Of a stretch of DNA of 64,000 nucleotides, positions 26,011-40,197 are shown piece after piece. The position numbers and the translations under genes were made by a program. Numbering within the stretch: the first letter of the stretch is position 1; the number at the start of each line of letters is the position of its first letter. Source of the stretch: Chamaea fasciata (lineage: Eukaryota; Chordata; Aves; Passeriformes; Sylviidae); contig JARCOQ010000003.1 of NCBI GenBank assembly GCA_029207755.1, positions 90,908,646 to 90,972,645 of the forward strand, in the 5' to 3' direction. A model generated the notes under the pieces. The model saw nothing but the letters and a program-made list of their open reading frames with translations. It made no database searches and was not told the DNA's origin.

Positions 26011-29000
26011 AGGCACACGCGTTTATAACTGATGAGCTTAGTTTGTATTAAATCCTAGCATAGGTTAGAAGAAAATTGACTCCTTTTTCCTGGCCGTCTC
26101 CCGCCCCCTCCCCACCCCCGCACTTTCGGCCTATGAGTCCAAAGTGGAGCACTAAAAAAATGCAGGTGTCCCTTTGCCAGCTCCAGGCACAGCGATGCTC
26201 GGGGTTTAGGAGGCATTTCACGTGCCCAGCTTGCGCTTGGACGCGTTCTCGCACCAGCAGGCAGCTGCCTTCTCGCCTCCTCTCTTCTCTGACCCCCAGC
26301 CGCTGCCCCCCAGTAACCTGGTGGCAGCAGAAACCAGAGGCACCATCTGCTTTTCAAGAAAATGCAAGAGATCTTACAGAAAACAGTCTAATAACCTTCC
26401 CAGAAGAAATTCCTAATTAAGCTCTAGGCTGTAGAGAAGTATTTATTCCTTGTCTTTAAAAAATAACTTCTGTCCTGAAGCTTGTGGAGATCTCATTATT
26501 TTGAAAGAAGTGGATGCACAATACCTTCTGCTAAGATTTGTTTCCTTTGCCAGGTTTTAACTGGGACAAGCTTTGTCCTTTGCTGTTGTTGACCTCGTGC
26601 TAGCTGGTTTTTAGTGTGTGTTGAAAATGGCATCCTTCAGATCATTAGTCTTAGGTATAAAAAGACGTGTCTTTGCCAGTTTTAGAATGCTTCATTTTTA
26701 TTCCTTTGAATGTTTTCCCCCGATATTACAAAGATTGTCTGTGTTTTCTTTGCTGTATTTTACATTACATATTTTCCTTTTTTGTTACTGTTTGAATTTT
26801 ATTTTTTCCTTCCAGTTTATGCTTTTTCGGCGTTCTTTATCTTTTACCATCCCATACCACACACACATGCCCATGTTCACACATTTTGTTTCTGCTTTTC
26901 CTAACTGGATATCTTGTACAGGTTCTTTTAATGTATTTCCTCTTTTTGTGAAGTATGTTATCCAACATATAGATATCATTTTAGTTACATAAAAAGTATG
27001 GAGTTCATGTACTTGGGTTTAGGGCTTAATTTACTAGTGCAATTGTATCAGTATGATGTCATAATATGGGGTTGTAATGTCTGCAACTGAATGAAACTCA
27101 GACTTTTCCATTCAAGAAACAAATATACCAGTGATGAGATCTGGGACGCAGCCATGAAGTCCTTGCTTTTCTAGATTCATAGATGCTTTTTATTGTAGAT
27201 CTTTCTGAATTGTGCCACAGGAATTTGAATACTGGTCTTCCACATTATAGACGACAAAGACAAAATAAGACGAATGTTCCGATATTCGCTACAATTTGTC
27301 ATTTCTAGTCTTATGAAAGCACAGACCCCAATTATATCCCCTTTAACCAAATTGCTTCCTGGGCATTTTACTTTCAGCTGGAAGAAGAAAAATCACCCAA
27401 TTTAGGGTGATCAGTACTCCAGTTCAGATATCAAGACTTAAAGCCTGTTTTTATTTTCTTCTGTAGACCAACCTTGACCTTTAAAAGAATAAACAAGCCT
27501 GAAATTTTAGGGGAAAAGCATTGGTGAACCATTTGTAAGGTGCTCAGTCTGTTTTGTGTGAACATAATTATTTGGTATGAACCCGATTATCCTACTGTTA
27601 GTTTATTCTGCTGGTGGTCACCACCCCTAAAATGGCCAAGCTTACCAAGGTCTGAAAAAAATATCAGATGTTAATCTGATAATGAAAAATACCTGTAATT
27701 GTCTCTAGAAGAAACCACAGACTGTGTTGCTAAGTGCCAACTCTGAACATTAAGGGAGTTTCCCATTCTGCTACTCACAAAACTGTGTTTCACAATTCCA
27801 TTGCCTACTCACTGACTAAGCAAAGCCAGATAATATAACAAATCAATCTCCCTTGAGCTTTAAATTTTAAACCTTTACAGATGGTCTTATCTTCAACAAT
27901 ATCCTGTGAGATGATTTATTGTTGTCAGTTCTGTTGTTAAATGTTGAGAAATGAGACACAGATACAAAGGCCAAAGATATAGATCTAAATAAGGATTTAA
28001 GCACCTGAATTCCTAGAGTCAAGGACTTTGATTGGGAGCTTAGGCTTGCTATGAAGTGCATGTCATGTGGAGACCTAAGCAGTGCATAATAGGATCCATG
28101 GCCATCACCAGTCTGTACAGAAAGTTGATTACAGTTAGCAGACTCAATATGCATTTGTGTAGGGATAAGTTGAAACACTGAGGACAGTGTTGTGGCCTAA
28201 GTATGGTCTTACAAGTTCTCTTTCTGTATTTCAAAAGCACATGTCCACTTGAGACCCACAACCCACAGATCTCTCTTGAAGTTTGGTAACGCATTTTTTA
28301 AAACGTGGCTAGAGAAGATGCCAACAGACTTCAGAGGACTGGATCAGACATGGATTCGGTTTGTTGAGGGTATAAAACTCATAAGACTCCTTTCTCTTAC
28401 CACCAGAAAAGGAGGAATCACATTGAGCCAGCCTGAATTCTGAGCTAGTTCTTTAAGATTTTTTCTAGGTGGCAGTGGGCATGGTTGTGTTTGTGATGTG
28501 ATTTACGCAATGTTCTCCATCATGGCCTTCCAGTGATAGGGAAACTCAAGTTAAGCTGTACACTAATTGAGGCAGGTTTCGGTCCTTCTCTGCCTCTCAG
28601 GGGATTCCTTCTTATGGATTTGGTTATACTTTTTGCCTCTAAAAATCGGTAAGAATGGCAGATACAGAGGAAGTAAAAATGGGGCAAACTTCTTCCAAGC
28701 TCTCCCAGCCTTCTCCAAACCCCCCTTTGTGGTTCAGGGTCTGGAGCCAGGTCTTATTCACCAACAGATTCATTCTACATATGTCTACCCATTTTTCCCT
28801 TTACCTGTATTGGTTTTTAGCCCCACAGCAGTCTGTGACAAGCAGTAGAATCTCCTTTTGTTTTGAACTTGCCTCAATGTAATTTCACTTTATGTATCTT
28901 AGAGCTTGTATTGAAAGACACAGAAACCCCCTTTCCACTATTTTTTTAAAGAAATGATTCCACTCATGGTTTTTAAAGACCTTCATAACATCCCCTTTAG

Positions 29001-32000
29001 GCGATCTGTTTTCATACTGCATTTTACTTAGTTTTGCCCCATATGAAAGCTGTTGTTGCAAGCTTCTCTCTTGCAAGCATAGGCAGGATAATTCATGGCA
29101 TTTGCTAACTTTTAAGGTTTGATTTTGCAAGTCATTCTTCTTTTACAAAAATAAATCTCAAAACTTCATGTGAGGTATTATGTTCATGCATAAGATTTAT
29201 CCATAAAAATAACTTGCAGAATCTCTGATACCTGTCTACTGTACTATGTCATCATTTAATAAACCAAACCAGTAAATGAGAAGAAGCACATTTTTTCAAT
29301 GGTTCTGAAACATGTCTGCTGTCACCAGAGATATGGTGATTCTCAAGACTCTGCAGGTTGTGGAGGAAACAGAGTTTTAAGGAATACTGGCTCTTTTGCA
29401 TCAAGCTGGATCACCATCGTCTTTCATCTCCATCCAAGTTTTCTCTTTCCTCTGTTTCCAGTCTTCACCCATCAAACTCTCAGTCTCCCTTCCAAAATAC
29501 ATCCTTTGGTTCTCAGCTCTGTCTCTACATAATTTTTTTCAATCTCCTTCCCAGGCAAGCCTAGCTAATTCTACTCCCATGACTCTGTGCATCCCATTCA
29601 CATTTTTCACACAATGTCCATCTCTTTTTTTTTTTTTCCTAGTGAATCCTGGTTTGCTCTTAATTTCCCCTGAGAGCTCCTAATCCTGTTATCCACTCCT
29701 CTTTATGTCAAATTCTCTTTGCCAGAGCAATTCTAATTTTTACTTCCTGCCTACTTGGTCACAGTCCAGTCTTTCCTCAACAGTTCTCAGCCACAGCTTC
29801 ACCCTAGATCAGCAGTTCTGGCTTGGCCTTTTCTCCCTCATTTGGTCAAGCTCTCAGTCCCTTTGTGTGTAGCTTGGGTGGCCTCTGCCTCTGTGGCACT
29901 TGAGTGCAGGCAGGGACAGCACTGAGAGAATGGCAGAAATAAGGTACTGTGGCCCCCATCTGGTCCTTGGATGGCCTGAAGGGGTCAAAGCATGCTGTCT
30001 CTCAAGAAGGACAGCATCTGTACAGCCTGTTCAGTGAGCCAGGATTTGTGCATTTTAGCTGGTAAACTTGGGTTCTGTATCACGCAGTAACAAACAGATT
30101 TATCAGAGGTTTGTGGCTTTGCCAGTTTTGAACCAATTTTCACAGTAGGAGGAGAAGTCGTGTCCATAGCTCAAATGCTACTCATGACCTTATCAAACAA
30201 ATCCCTACTCTAAGGCCAAATGTAGTAAAAATTAAAAGGATTATGAGCAGCATAGCAGAATAGCAGGTTTTCTATAGCTATATTCCCTAAAAGAATGCAG
30301 TTTAGGAAATTTCAACCCTAAGTTTTAAAATAAGCAGGGGCAAGACAACAAAGACAAGCACTTTGATATTTGAAATGAAAATCTACTAATAAGAATGGAC
30401 TTTGATACCAGGTAATGCTACAGTTCTTCCCTACAATTCGGGCTGTGTTCACAGTGGAAACCCAGCTGAAGGATGAGTTAATATTTATACAGAGAAGCCT
30501 GAGAAACCTGGGATCATGAAAGGTCTGGGAAGAGAATTAATGTGATGTGCCTAGACATAGATATGGCTGCTTGTGTTTAGCAGAACTGGGGAAACCAGTT
30601 GAACTGTATATATGAGTACTTAGGGAAGAATTAGTTACCTCCTTCTATCTAAAGTTTTAGTTCTGTACTACCCACAACCACCTACAAGGGTTTTAGTCAT
30701 AGTAAACCAATATTTTTGCATGGACAGTATGGCTTCAGTATAAGAAGACTGTGGCATGAGAGTATTTTGCTGTAGGAATTTATAACCATTGTTGCAAGGT
30801 TATCTGAGTCTGACTGTATCTTATCTGTGTACCTTGTCCACAGAAGAAACAGGTAGGCTTGCTACTGAAGTTCTGCAGCTTTAGGAACACTGGGTTCAAG
30901 ATACAGGCTTCCCATCTGCTGTTGTACAAGTTATTTTCGTTTCCCATTTGTAAAGTTAAAGTAATACTTGTCTCACAGGGTCAATGTAATGGCAAATTAA
31001 GTTTAGACTAAAGAGACTTGTGATCAAGGGATGACATGAAATCTAAGTTTGCCTCCGGATGGCAGACCTGATAATATATCTCTTGTGCCTCAGACCCCTT
31101 GATGTAAAATAAGGATAACATTTCCTCCCCACACCCTTTATTTGTTTAGATTGTCAGTAGAGCTGGTTGGAAAAATTCTGACATGTTTTTAATTGAGCAT
31201 TTGCTGAGTCATCAAAATCTAGTGTTTCAATGAGAACCCTACTCAGCTTCCTGACAGCTTGCTGACCTGGATCCTTGGCAGAGATCTGGGAAGTGCTGGG
31301 AGCTGTGGCTCTCAGGGCTTCCAGGCTCATTCTTCCTTGATAGCTGGAGCTCTCAGTGTCCACAGCTGTGGGACAGCTTGCTGCTCAGGGACTCCCATTG
31401 CTCGCAGCTCTGGGGCAGTCCACGTCCAGTTCCCTGGAGCTGCACTTTCACACCTTTTTTCTTCTAAATAGGGTATTGTTCCTGACTGAAGGACATTATA
31501 TTATGAAGTAACAGAATTTTTTTGCAAAGCAAAGTTATTCTTCTCTATTGAATCGGAGCAGGACTGTTTAGCTTTAATGCTGGTACATTGCATAAGACAA
31601 AGAGAAGTACAGCCCTCTGCTTAAAAAGCAATAAACTATATAGAAAGAAGAGCAACACAGCAGTCAGTTAGTCCTTTTGGTCCCTCTCACAATAATTTTG
31701 TCAGAGTTTCCAGTTTCAGAACACTGGAGACAGTGCTCAAGCCATTTACCTACAGATGAGACACTGGTGTAAGGTCACAGCTAGAAGCAGTTCACTGATC
31801 TTCACTCTACTTACTCCTTCCTGCAAAGAGTAGGTGATGTCCTTACCTGACATTGTAACACCAAGGAAAAAGGGTAATAATGTTTGAATAATATATCCAG
31901 CATCAGCAAAAGTAGTCGCTGTTCACCTCCAAAGGAATAATCTGAGATATAAAGCAGTCAGTGACTTCGCAGAAGATACACACATGCAAAGTCACAATTC

Positions 32001-32310
32001 TATGTATGTTAATCTGTAATTTGTGAATGAATAGATGGAACACAATAGAGGGTTGTCCACTCCTTGGCTATAGGCTGTTTTTGTCTCAAAGAGCTACTAG
32101 GGGAAATAAAAATAAAATATGCAGATATATTCATGAAACAACCATCTCAAGGCCCAGAGACACTGATGATGAAATTACCAGGCCTAAAATGCCTGTTGGT
32201 GATTTTGGCAATGACTTTCTGTCTTGAGACATAAACACAGAAATGCAAAATGACACATTTCAAGAAATTATCAACTTCAAGCCCCTTGCATTAATAAAAG
32301 CTCAAATATC
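26011..32310. other. Intergenic DNA, no gene recognised
   Basis: AT-rich sequence upstream of the AGPAT5 promoter. The longest frames (26618-26992 plus, 27867-28178 minus, 29396-29683 plus) are hydrophobic or low-complexity and match nothing I know. A GC-richer patch at 31250-31450 has loosely repeated AGCT-GGAGCTCTC-like units. No RNA gene or intact mobile element was seen. Confidence 0.7.
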
Positions 32311-32314
32311 TGGT

Positions 32315-32873
32315 GTGCATCAGAAATCAGGTTGAGGGAGGTCATTTTCCCACTCTGCACTGATGTGGCCTTGCCTCTAAGTCCTGTGTGCACTTTGGGG
32401 GATCACAATATGAGAAGGGTGTTAAGCTATTTGAGAGCATCCGAAGAAGGGCAACAAAGATGATGAAGAGCCTTGAGGGGAAGCTGTATGAGGAGTGGCT
32501 GAGGTCACTTGGTCTGTTCAGCCTGGAGGAGACTGAGGGGAGACCTCACTGTGATTACAACTTCTTGTGAGGGGAAGAGGAGGGGCAGACCCTGATCTCT
32601 TCTCTGTGGTGACCAGTGACAGGACCTGAGGGAATGGCCTGAAGTTGTGCCAGGAGAGGTTTAGGCTGGATATCAGAAAAAGGTTCTTCACCCAGAGGGT
32701 AGTTGTGCACTGGAACAGGCTTTCCAGGGCAATGGTCACAGTACCAGCCTGACTGAGTTCAAAAAGCATTTGGACAATGTTCTCAGGCACATGGTGTGTC
32801 TCTTGGGGATGGTCCTGCGCAGGGCCAGGGGTTGGACTTCAATGAACCTTTAGAACTCAAGATATTCTATGAC
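32315..32873 (+). mobile_element. CR1 LINE 3' fragment
   Basis: The plus strand follows the consensus of the CR1 3' region in order: agaagggcaacaaagatgat, a section reading ctgttcagcctggagga, then aggagaggtttaggctgga, ttcttcacccagagggtag, tggaacaggctttccaggg, and an end ggggttggacttcaatgaac with an ATTCTATGAC tail. This is a 5'-truncated insertion of the main avian LINE family, now heavily mutated. The 60-codon plus frame inside it (32388-32570) is a relic, not a gene. Confidence 0.9.
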
Positions 32874-33284
32874 GCATACCTAGCTAGTTTTTTACATCTT
32901 TCATGAAGTTTATTATGATACTTCTACCCTGAAGTCTTTTCAGTCTTCTTTATTCAGGAGCAAGTAAACCTAAAATTTGTTCAATCTCTTATTTTTATGC
33001 CACAATTTCTAAATCTCAAATTAATTTTTTTTTTTTACTCTCCCTGTTCTCTAAGCTTCTTGTTAAAGCTCAAGTTTGAAAACCTTCCCTAGGCAGAACT
33101 GAACAGAATAATTATTTGATGTTTTACAACTGTTTTTGTTTAGGGAGATAAGAACCAAGTAGCCATAAAGGGAGAATGAAAATGATAAACCAGGTGTGAA
33201 GATCCAAAAAACACTGGATCAAAGCAATAAACTCAGTACCACTAGTCTTCCACCTGAGTAGACTTTTTGGAAGGAATAGTATGT

Positions 33285-33302
33285 AAAAAAAAAAAAAAAA
33301 AA
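33285..33302. repeat. A(18) homopolymer
   Basis: A run of 18 A followed by a purine-rich stretch, in intergenic DNA downstream of the CR1 fragment. Confidence 0.95.
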
Positions 33303-33999
33303 GAAAAGAAAGAGCAATATTGTTGTCTCAAAGGTGGCTGCAGTATCCTAAGGAAGGACAATCTCCCATATACCCTGTGGACCCTAAAGGTGAGGACATA
33401 ATAGGCTGTAGATTTACTCTTTGTGAGATACATCTAGCTCCTCCCTGCAGACATAGTAACTCTGTTCAGAGTTCTGGAGAAGTTAGAGCTGAGAATCAAC
33501 ATTCTGCTGCAGAAATAATTTTCTTCTTCCAAAGGGGTCTGCAGGGAGATGTCACACTGGTACAAGAGGGATTGCTAATATAATCCAGAGTAAATGCAAA
33601 TTATCCAGTTCTACCTTTGGCAATATAAAATGTATTAATTTCACATTAACCTACTTGAAATGTCTGAATGGAGGAATTTATTGACTTTTTAAATTACTGC
33701 TCATCTACCAGGAGTGCTTTCAGGGTCTACTGAGAATAGGCAGAATGTGCTGTGTGCATGAAGAAAACAGATAACATTGATTCTGCAGCTTGCAAGGTTT
33801 CAATTATATCAATGCATGCTATATTTAGGAAGAGTGTTCTAGATTGTCCTTCAGTCTGACTTCACATGACTTAAAAATCTATTTTTGATGGAAAAAATTA
33901 CCAAAGAGATGAAAATTGCTGTAAAAGAGGATACAATGCAAATTGTATTTTCATAATTTTTAGTAAGATAACTGGAATATTGCAATAAGAGTTATCATC

Positions 34000-35190
34000 C
34001 TCTCTGGAGGACTTGATACAATGCCAAATGGAAAATTAGTAATTAAGGTGGAGAACCTGAAGATCAGCATTAGAACTGTAGGCAAGATGAGGAACAAGAA
34101 CTAGTGTGAAATCAGAGTTTCTCAAAGACTGGTCTTGAGCCTCTTAAATGGTTTCTTTAATGACTTTGCAAAAAAAAAAAAAAAAAAAAAAGTAGATGTC
34201 TGCTGTTACTCTTTCTCAGTGGCACAAAGCTGGGTAGCTGGTGAGGACAGAAGAGGTAGAAACACCTGACAGTAATGGCCCATCAGACTAGTGCCTGGGG
34301 TGTGCTGGTTCATGTGTAGACACAGTGAAATTATTATCAAAGCTCCATGCTTACTTATAGAGAAATAAAGTAACCATTCCCTGTTCAGTTGCTTGTCTTG
34401 CTCATTTTGACATGGCTGACAGTTAAGCTGGAGGCAGAGTTTCCAGAAACACGGTGGAGGAAAAGCTGCAGAAAATTAGCCTTACTTATGTTTTTATCTT
34501 GTTGTCTGCTTTGCCAGTTCCTTTTCTAAGTATTTCATAACCATACTGATTCTCACATTAATATACTAAGTTATATTTTTTTAATATAGTGGAGTTATTT
34601 TAGGCTACACAATAACATTTGTGAAAATTACCCTCAATATTCCTTTCAATAATCCCGTGGTGATGTATTATTTGGATTTAACATTGCACTTCACTTCTAG
34701 CAGAAGACACCAGCACTCTCCTTTATGGAATGTGTACATATTTTTCTTTCTGAGCTAACAAGCAAGGTCACTCTAACCTTGCTAGAAAAGTAGAGCCTTT
34801 TCTGATTATCAGCAGAACAATAATGCAGTTCTTGTGTATAAAATAAATGCCTTTAAATTACATCCTTCCCCATGCAGCTCTGTGAGGGCAAAACACTGAA
34901 GGTTAACAAGGTAGATGAAAACTGGAGAAATGGAAGTGGGATTAAATGTAATTGTGCAAAATTCAAGTCAATGCACTAGAAGGTTAATTCTAGGTAATTC
35001 TGTCAGATAGCAGAACCTTATCACTTGGGAATGAGATCTTCCTAACAGGTGCAGGGAGGCAACAAAGCCTAAGTAGTTTTAAGATGGAGGTTGATAACTT
35101 TATAAATGGATTATGACATGGTCCTGAGATAGCAGACGGCTGGGATTTGGTGACCCAGATAGTTCTTTCCTAGTCTGTGTTCCCTTTTTG
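34000..35190 (+). mobile_element. Possible old, interrupted CR1-type LINE remnant
   Basis: Two parts look like degraded CR1. Around 34130-34280 the order ttaatgactttgc, then cacaaagctgggtagctggt, resembles the end of the CR1 reverse-transcriptase region (Asn-Asp and Thr-Lys-Leu codons). Around 35070-35185 the order gatggaggttgataacttta, then ggctgggatttggtgaccca, resembles a CR1 3' end. They are in the same orientation and interrupted by a run of 22 A. Identification is by eye only and could be wrong. Confidence 0.4.
34170..34191. repeat. A(22) homopolymer
   Basis: An uninterrupted run of 22 A. It sits inside a possible old CR1 remnant; it may be a slipped A tract or the tail of another retroposed piece. 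Confidence 0.95.
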
Positions 35191-37740
35191 GTGGTGCTGC
35201 TGCTGGGGGAAGAGCCAGTTGTCTCTGGTAGGATGGAGAGGTGCATATAAGGAACTGTGAATCAGGTTTCACGTGTTTTTTTAAAGGTCTGGGAACTACT
35301 CAAAACCCCAAAGTAATAAAGTTTTCAGACATATGTGAAAATATGGTGCCATACAATAAGTCTGTCTTGTCCTTGTGATCCATGTTAAGGAGCGGCTTTT
35401 GACACTTAGGCCAGACCATCTGGGAAACCAAATTAGGGATACCTGGTAAAAGCACCTGGTGTGGTGTCTGGTGTGGAGCAGGAAAGCTGAGTAGGTAGTG
35501 GGAGAGGGTATTTTGCATCTGTGGGGACTGGTGGTGTGCAGCCTAAAATGTTTTTCTAAATCACAATTTTGCAAAATCAGACTCTCCTTATGTATAAGGA
35601 AAAATCAGACAATAACGTTTATTTCCAAAGATTTACAGGTTGTTGAAAAATATCTGGCTGATAACCAAAGGATCAAAATGTCTCAGTCACAGGGATGGGA
35701 TTTGTATGCAGCACATACTTAAGCTCTTAAAAACCTGAAAACTTGATCTCCCGATTACATGGGGCAAAACCAGGAGACAGAAGTCATGAATAATTTTCAG
35801 AGTTAGTAGAAAATCCTTAGATTATACAGACAGACCAGTACGATTAAGATTTGCTTTCCAAAGTGTAACTACCAATTATCCAAATTTATCCTAGGACATT
35901 TGCTAGTGGGCTATAGTAGCCATTTACAATATCAACAAAAATATTCACATAACATTTCCTGTTTTGTAACATGTTTTTGGTAAAAAAAATAAGGAGCAGT
36001 ATTTCATTAATAGCCATGCATTTATTTTCATATAAATTCACTTTATTTTAGTCAAGAAATTATTTATATAACTTCTCTATCCTTTTAAAGTAAGAATCAA
36101 AATATTCTGCCCCAAACTGAGGAATACCAGTACTCCCATTACTCCTATATTCGAAAATGAATAATATTATACCTCTGTTTTACAGACAGAACTTTTAGGA
36201 GAATATGTTGCCTAACATTCACAAATGTAAGACATTGAAATGAAGAAAGGAATGAATGGAATTCCTTTCACACAATTATAGCACTATAATTAAAGACAGA
36301 ATATATATTAATCATTTCCTTTAAAACCAAAAAGGAACTTTGAAATCCCACAGGTCATTAAGTTGGCAACTCATTAAAAGCAAGACATTTCCCATGCAGC
36401 AGCACAAGTGTACTCCTTAGTTTCACAGAATCCAGTCCTGTAAAACTAAAGTTAGATTCATAAGAAAAAAAATGTCATTGAACGTCATGAATGCAGTTAA
36501 ATTTCCATCCTTCTGTTGTAATAAGCATATAGGTGTATGAACAGATAATTTCCAAAATGTTCATCAGTCAGTGCCAGCAGGGAAGATAGATAACATTAAT
36601 CTGACTTGGCTTTGAAAATATAAAGAAATAAATATCATCAGATCATGTAATATCCCATTTGCAGCTGAAGGGATCCATTTCCAATGTTATGTTGTGATTT
36701 TTAACTTTCTGTCACTGCAAGAGATATTGTAATCTTATTCGGGCCTGAGCAATTTACCAGAAACCCTACCCAGAAACTCTTTTCTCATGGGAACTTGTGT
36801 AGGGAATCTCCAAAGTCCTCATTATTTCAATACAGAAAGCCTTTGTGGTTACACTACCTACAAGAAAATTACAAAGGTTTTTAATGTATTGTTGGCCAAA
36901 TCCCAGGTGCAGTCAGGAAGACATTTCTGCTTGTTCATACGATTGCAGGAATTTATGTCAGTGATGGCCTTTTCTCGGATGTGTTTGGCACTGGTCACAG
37001 ACAACAATGGTGAATTGAGCTACATGGTAACTGAGTTATTCTGGGGCTTTTTCCTTGCAGGCAATTCTACAGAGGCAATAATTTTAAGTAGAATTTAATT
37101 AGAAGTACTGTGACATGTTTTGATTGTATTCACACTGGGTGAGGAATGTCCCTTTTCCCCCCTGTTAGGTTGAAGCTCTGAGTGCCTGGCTCAGCAGGGA
37201 AGGGGCTGTGGGAAGTGATGACATTTGCTTTAGTTGGGTTATTATTAGTACTACCCTGCCAGGGACACTGTGAGTTGGCTGGCAATGATATGGTGGCCAG
37301 AGTAAACCCACTGAAAAACTGAGGTCACAGCAACCCTTCCAGGGGTTTTGTGGAGTCAGAGAGATCACCGCATCAGCTGTCTGCTCCCCCCAGGGCTTAC
37401 CTCACCTCCCTGCCCCGTCTACCCCATCTAGCAGGTTCAGAGGATTTTGCAGCTTCAGGGCAGCACACATCCCTCCTCCACAATCTTTCATGGAGACTTT
37501 CTCACTGCCAGGGTGAGGATAAATGCACTCTGAAGTAATATAAACCTCCAAGAAATTGTATTGATTTTGCCCGCCTAATTTTCAGTGGCAGGCTTGCCAT
37601 TTAGGAAAATGGGTGCTCATTCATATCATTAATTGCACTTTGTAGAGACTCTCATCTTTGTCCTTCACAGTCTAATGCTGGGGGTTCTGATCATACTTTT
37701 CTTATGGGGCAATTTCACAATATAAGCTGGGTAAGTATGA
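35191..37740. other. Intergenic DNA, no gene recognised
   Basis: AT-rich sequence with only short frames (for example 35296-35574 minus, 36787-37098 plus) lacking family resemblance. No RNA gene, repeat array or regulatory signal stands out. Confidence 0.65.
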
Positions 37741-37749
37741 GCTTATATT

Positions 37750-38079
37750 TCACAATATCAGCAGGCCCACTCCCCACAGCCCTGGGCACACACACTGCTT
37801 CCCCAGGCTGGGATTTAGATGTGACCACAAGTCGATCAAGCAGATGATTCCACAGAAGATTACCCGTTGAAACAAGAAACAAAAGCTAGTCATTCTCCCA
37901 TTCTCCCATGTTGGGTCCCCTGCAGAGGGGGTGGTGGGGCCACCCTTTTTTGGCAAGTCAGCCATCACACACCGACTTAATGTGATCTCACTCCTCTGGC
38001 TCATGGTTTCCTTTGAAGAGGCAAGAAGTTTAGGTTCCTTCCCACTTGCTGAGGATTTTCCAGGGAGGCTGGTGTCCAT
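37750..38079 (-). other. Unassigned 109-codon ORF, doubtful
   Basis: An open frame from MDTSLPGKSSASGKEP to a TGA. The first 60 residues are hydrophilic and protein-like (KETMSQRSEITLSR), followed by a hydrophobic stretch FLFQRVIFCGIICLIDLW. I do not recognise it. It lies on the same strand as, and about 2.1 kb downstream of, the ORF at 40198-40512, so it could be a later exon of the same transcript, but no convincing splice pair ties them. It is more likely chance than coding. Confidence 0.2.
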
Positions 38080-40197
38080 GGTCCCATTTTACTGAAATTA
38101 TCAGCAAGAGTCCCGTTGCTGCCAACAGGAGAGATCTGAGTTCTCAGACGGCATTCTTATAACAAAGATGGGTATGGAAGAAGCAACTGACCTTTGTCCC
38201 TCAGCGTCTGAAACAGAGGAGAGTGAGATATGACAAAAGCAACTACAAATTAAACTCAGTTTTAAAAGTAGCCTATGAAATTGCTGGGATTTCACCTTGA
38301 CTGTATTATATGATGAGATTTTTGACAGTGGCCCTGCTGAAATTCATGGAGATTCTCCTTTTTTTGAGGGAGGTTTGTATTCTGTCAGTTTGCAATCACC
38401 CAGATACATTTTCTTTGCTCCATTTTGCCAATTTTAGTTTCCTTTTTGCATTCAAACAAAGATTTCTTTCTCTCTAAACATCGCTTTTACTGCCTTAGGA
38501 GCATTGCCAAGTTTGTGCCCTTTTTAATTCTTTGCAGCTAGGCTGGAGCTTTTAATTCATGATATTTAAATAACATTTCAGCTTGATCATTTAACTCTTT
38601 CCTATCCCAGCTAACTTTCACATTCAGCTATGTAGTAGATCTTACCTAGAATAGTGTTAAGGCTTGAACCTTGAACCAAGCCCTTGTAGCATATTGCTTC
38701 TGTTTGGAAAACATGCATTTAGCTTTCGGGTTCTGTAAGAACTCACTCTATGCCAAATGAGAGCAGTATTTCAAGTTTAATCCATTAGAGAGAATTGCAT
38801 TATATCTTACAGAGATAGGGACATGCAGAAGAAAAACACTGCACAGAAGGGAGAGGAATGAAATTGCTAGTTCAGAGGCTGTGGCTCATACTATGACTAT
38901 TCAAATGAATGCTTACTAGTAAAGGAGCTCCACTTGAAAAACAAGATTGGAAAGAGAAGAAACTGGGCCAAGGAGCACAAGTGCTTACAGAGTACTTTGT
39001 GACAATAAGACAGAAGCTGTAAAAATTCTTTTTTTTTCCTTTGACTTCTTAGAACTCCCGAGATTATCCTGCATAACTTCAAGTGCACCATACTGTTTGT
39101 TGTATTCTTAGTGCTCTTTCCAAGGAGGAAGGAGTGTTGTATATCAAAGCTGTGGTTATTTCTTTACCTTTGTTTGGGCTTATGTTCCCACTGTCATAAC
39201 AGCAGGATCATTTTACTGGTCTGCTGGTATAGGTATCTCAATTCTCATTCAAAAATACCCTGAAAGAGAGCACGTGCTGGCCACTACATTGAGAGATCAG
39301 GCTTGTCTTTTTATGGAGGTAATCTGTAATGTGTCGAGCATTTCTAAGCAGACTATAGAGCACTCACTGATTGTATGACTTGGGGTTTTTTGGTTGATCA
39401 GCTGTGATACAAAGGTTTGTTATATTCTTACATTCTGTCTGCAATGCATCTGAAAAAAAGAAGTATCCAGTCCCCTCCACAGTGTGCAACTACCAAAGTC
39501 TTCAAAGATGTTGTGAGAGGTGGCTGTGCAGAGAGTTCTCTTTTCCTGTGCACAGTCAGATCTTCTCTGTGATGAGGAATTTTCCATTATCTCAACAGCC
39601 TCTTTATCTGGACAAACTAAAACTGAGTCAATGTAAAAAGGAGGTATTTTTGAAGTGAGCCATACTTCATTCAGTGTACAAACATTTAAGTGGGTGCAGA
39701 GTTTGCATACCATGTAAAAAAACTGCGAACAGGCTGTGATAGTAATACTTGTGGAAATGTTGGCTTTTTTTAAAGAATCAGCATTTTGGCATTGCATATA
39801 TTACAGACAATTTGCATTCATTTTGTATACAAATTTGCTACTGCATTGATACAAATTTAAAACTATTTTGATTTAAAATGTCAAAAGAAAGCAAATATGA
39901 ATTCCTGCAAGCATCTCATCTTGTTTTAATGTGTGCTAAACCATTTCACTGTGCTCTTCGTATTAGAAATCACACACTTTATACCTTATACTGTGGATGT
40001 TCTCTGAGTTGCTGGAGTCCTATGGGCTTAGGACTTTCTCTTCTCATGCTCCTTGTTTACAGAAAGCCATTGCCATCTAATATTAGGAACTCAACATCCC
40101 TGCCAGTTCCTGGGCCGAATTTAAAAATGTTTGTTTTGAAACTGGTCTTTCACAATTACTCATCTAATTTTCTGTAGACATGAATCCATGCATAAAA

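Noticed and set aside
24968..26032. Long plus-strand ORFs (up to 354 codons) and extra minus frames over the AGPAT5 CpG island.
   Set aside because: GC-rich, Pro/Arg/Ala/Gly-biased frames antisense to or out of frame with AGPAT5 exon 1; stop codons are simply rare in such sequence.
32388..32570. 60-codon plus ORF as a possible gene.
   Set aside because: It lies wholly within a CR1 LINE fragment.
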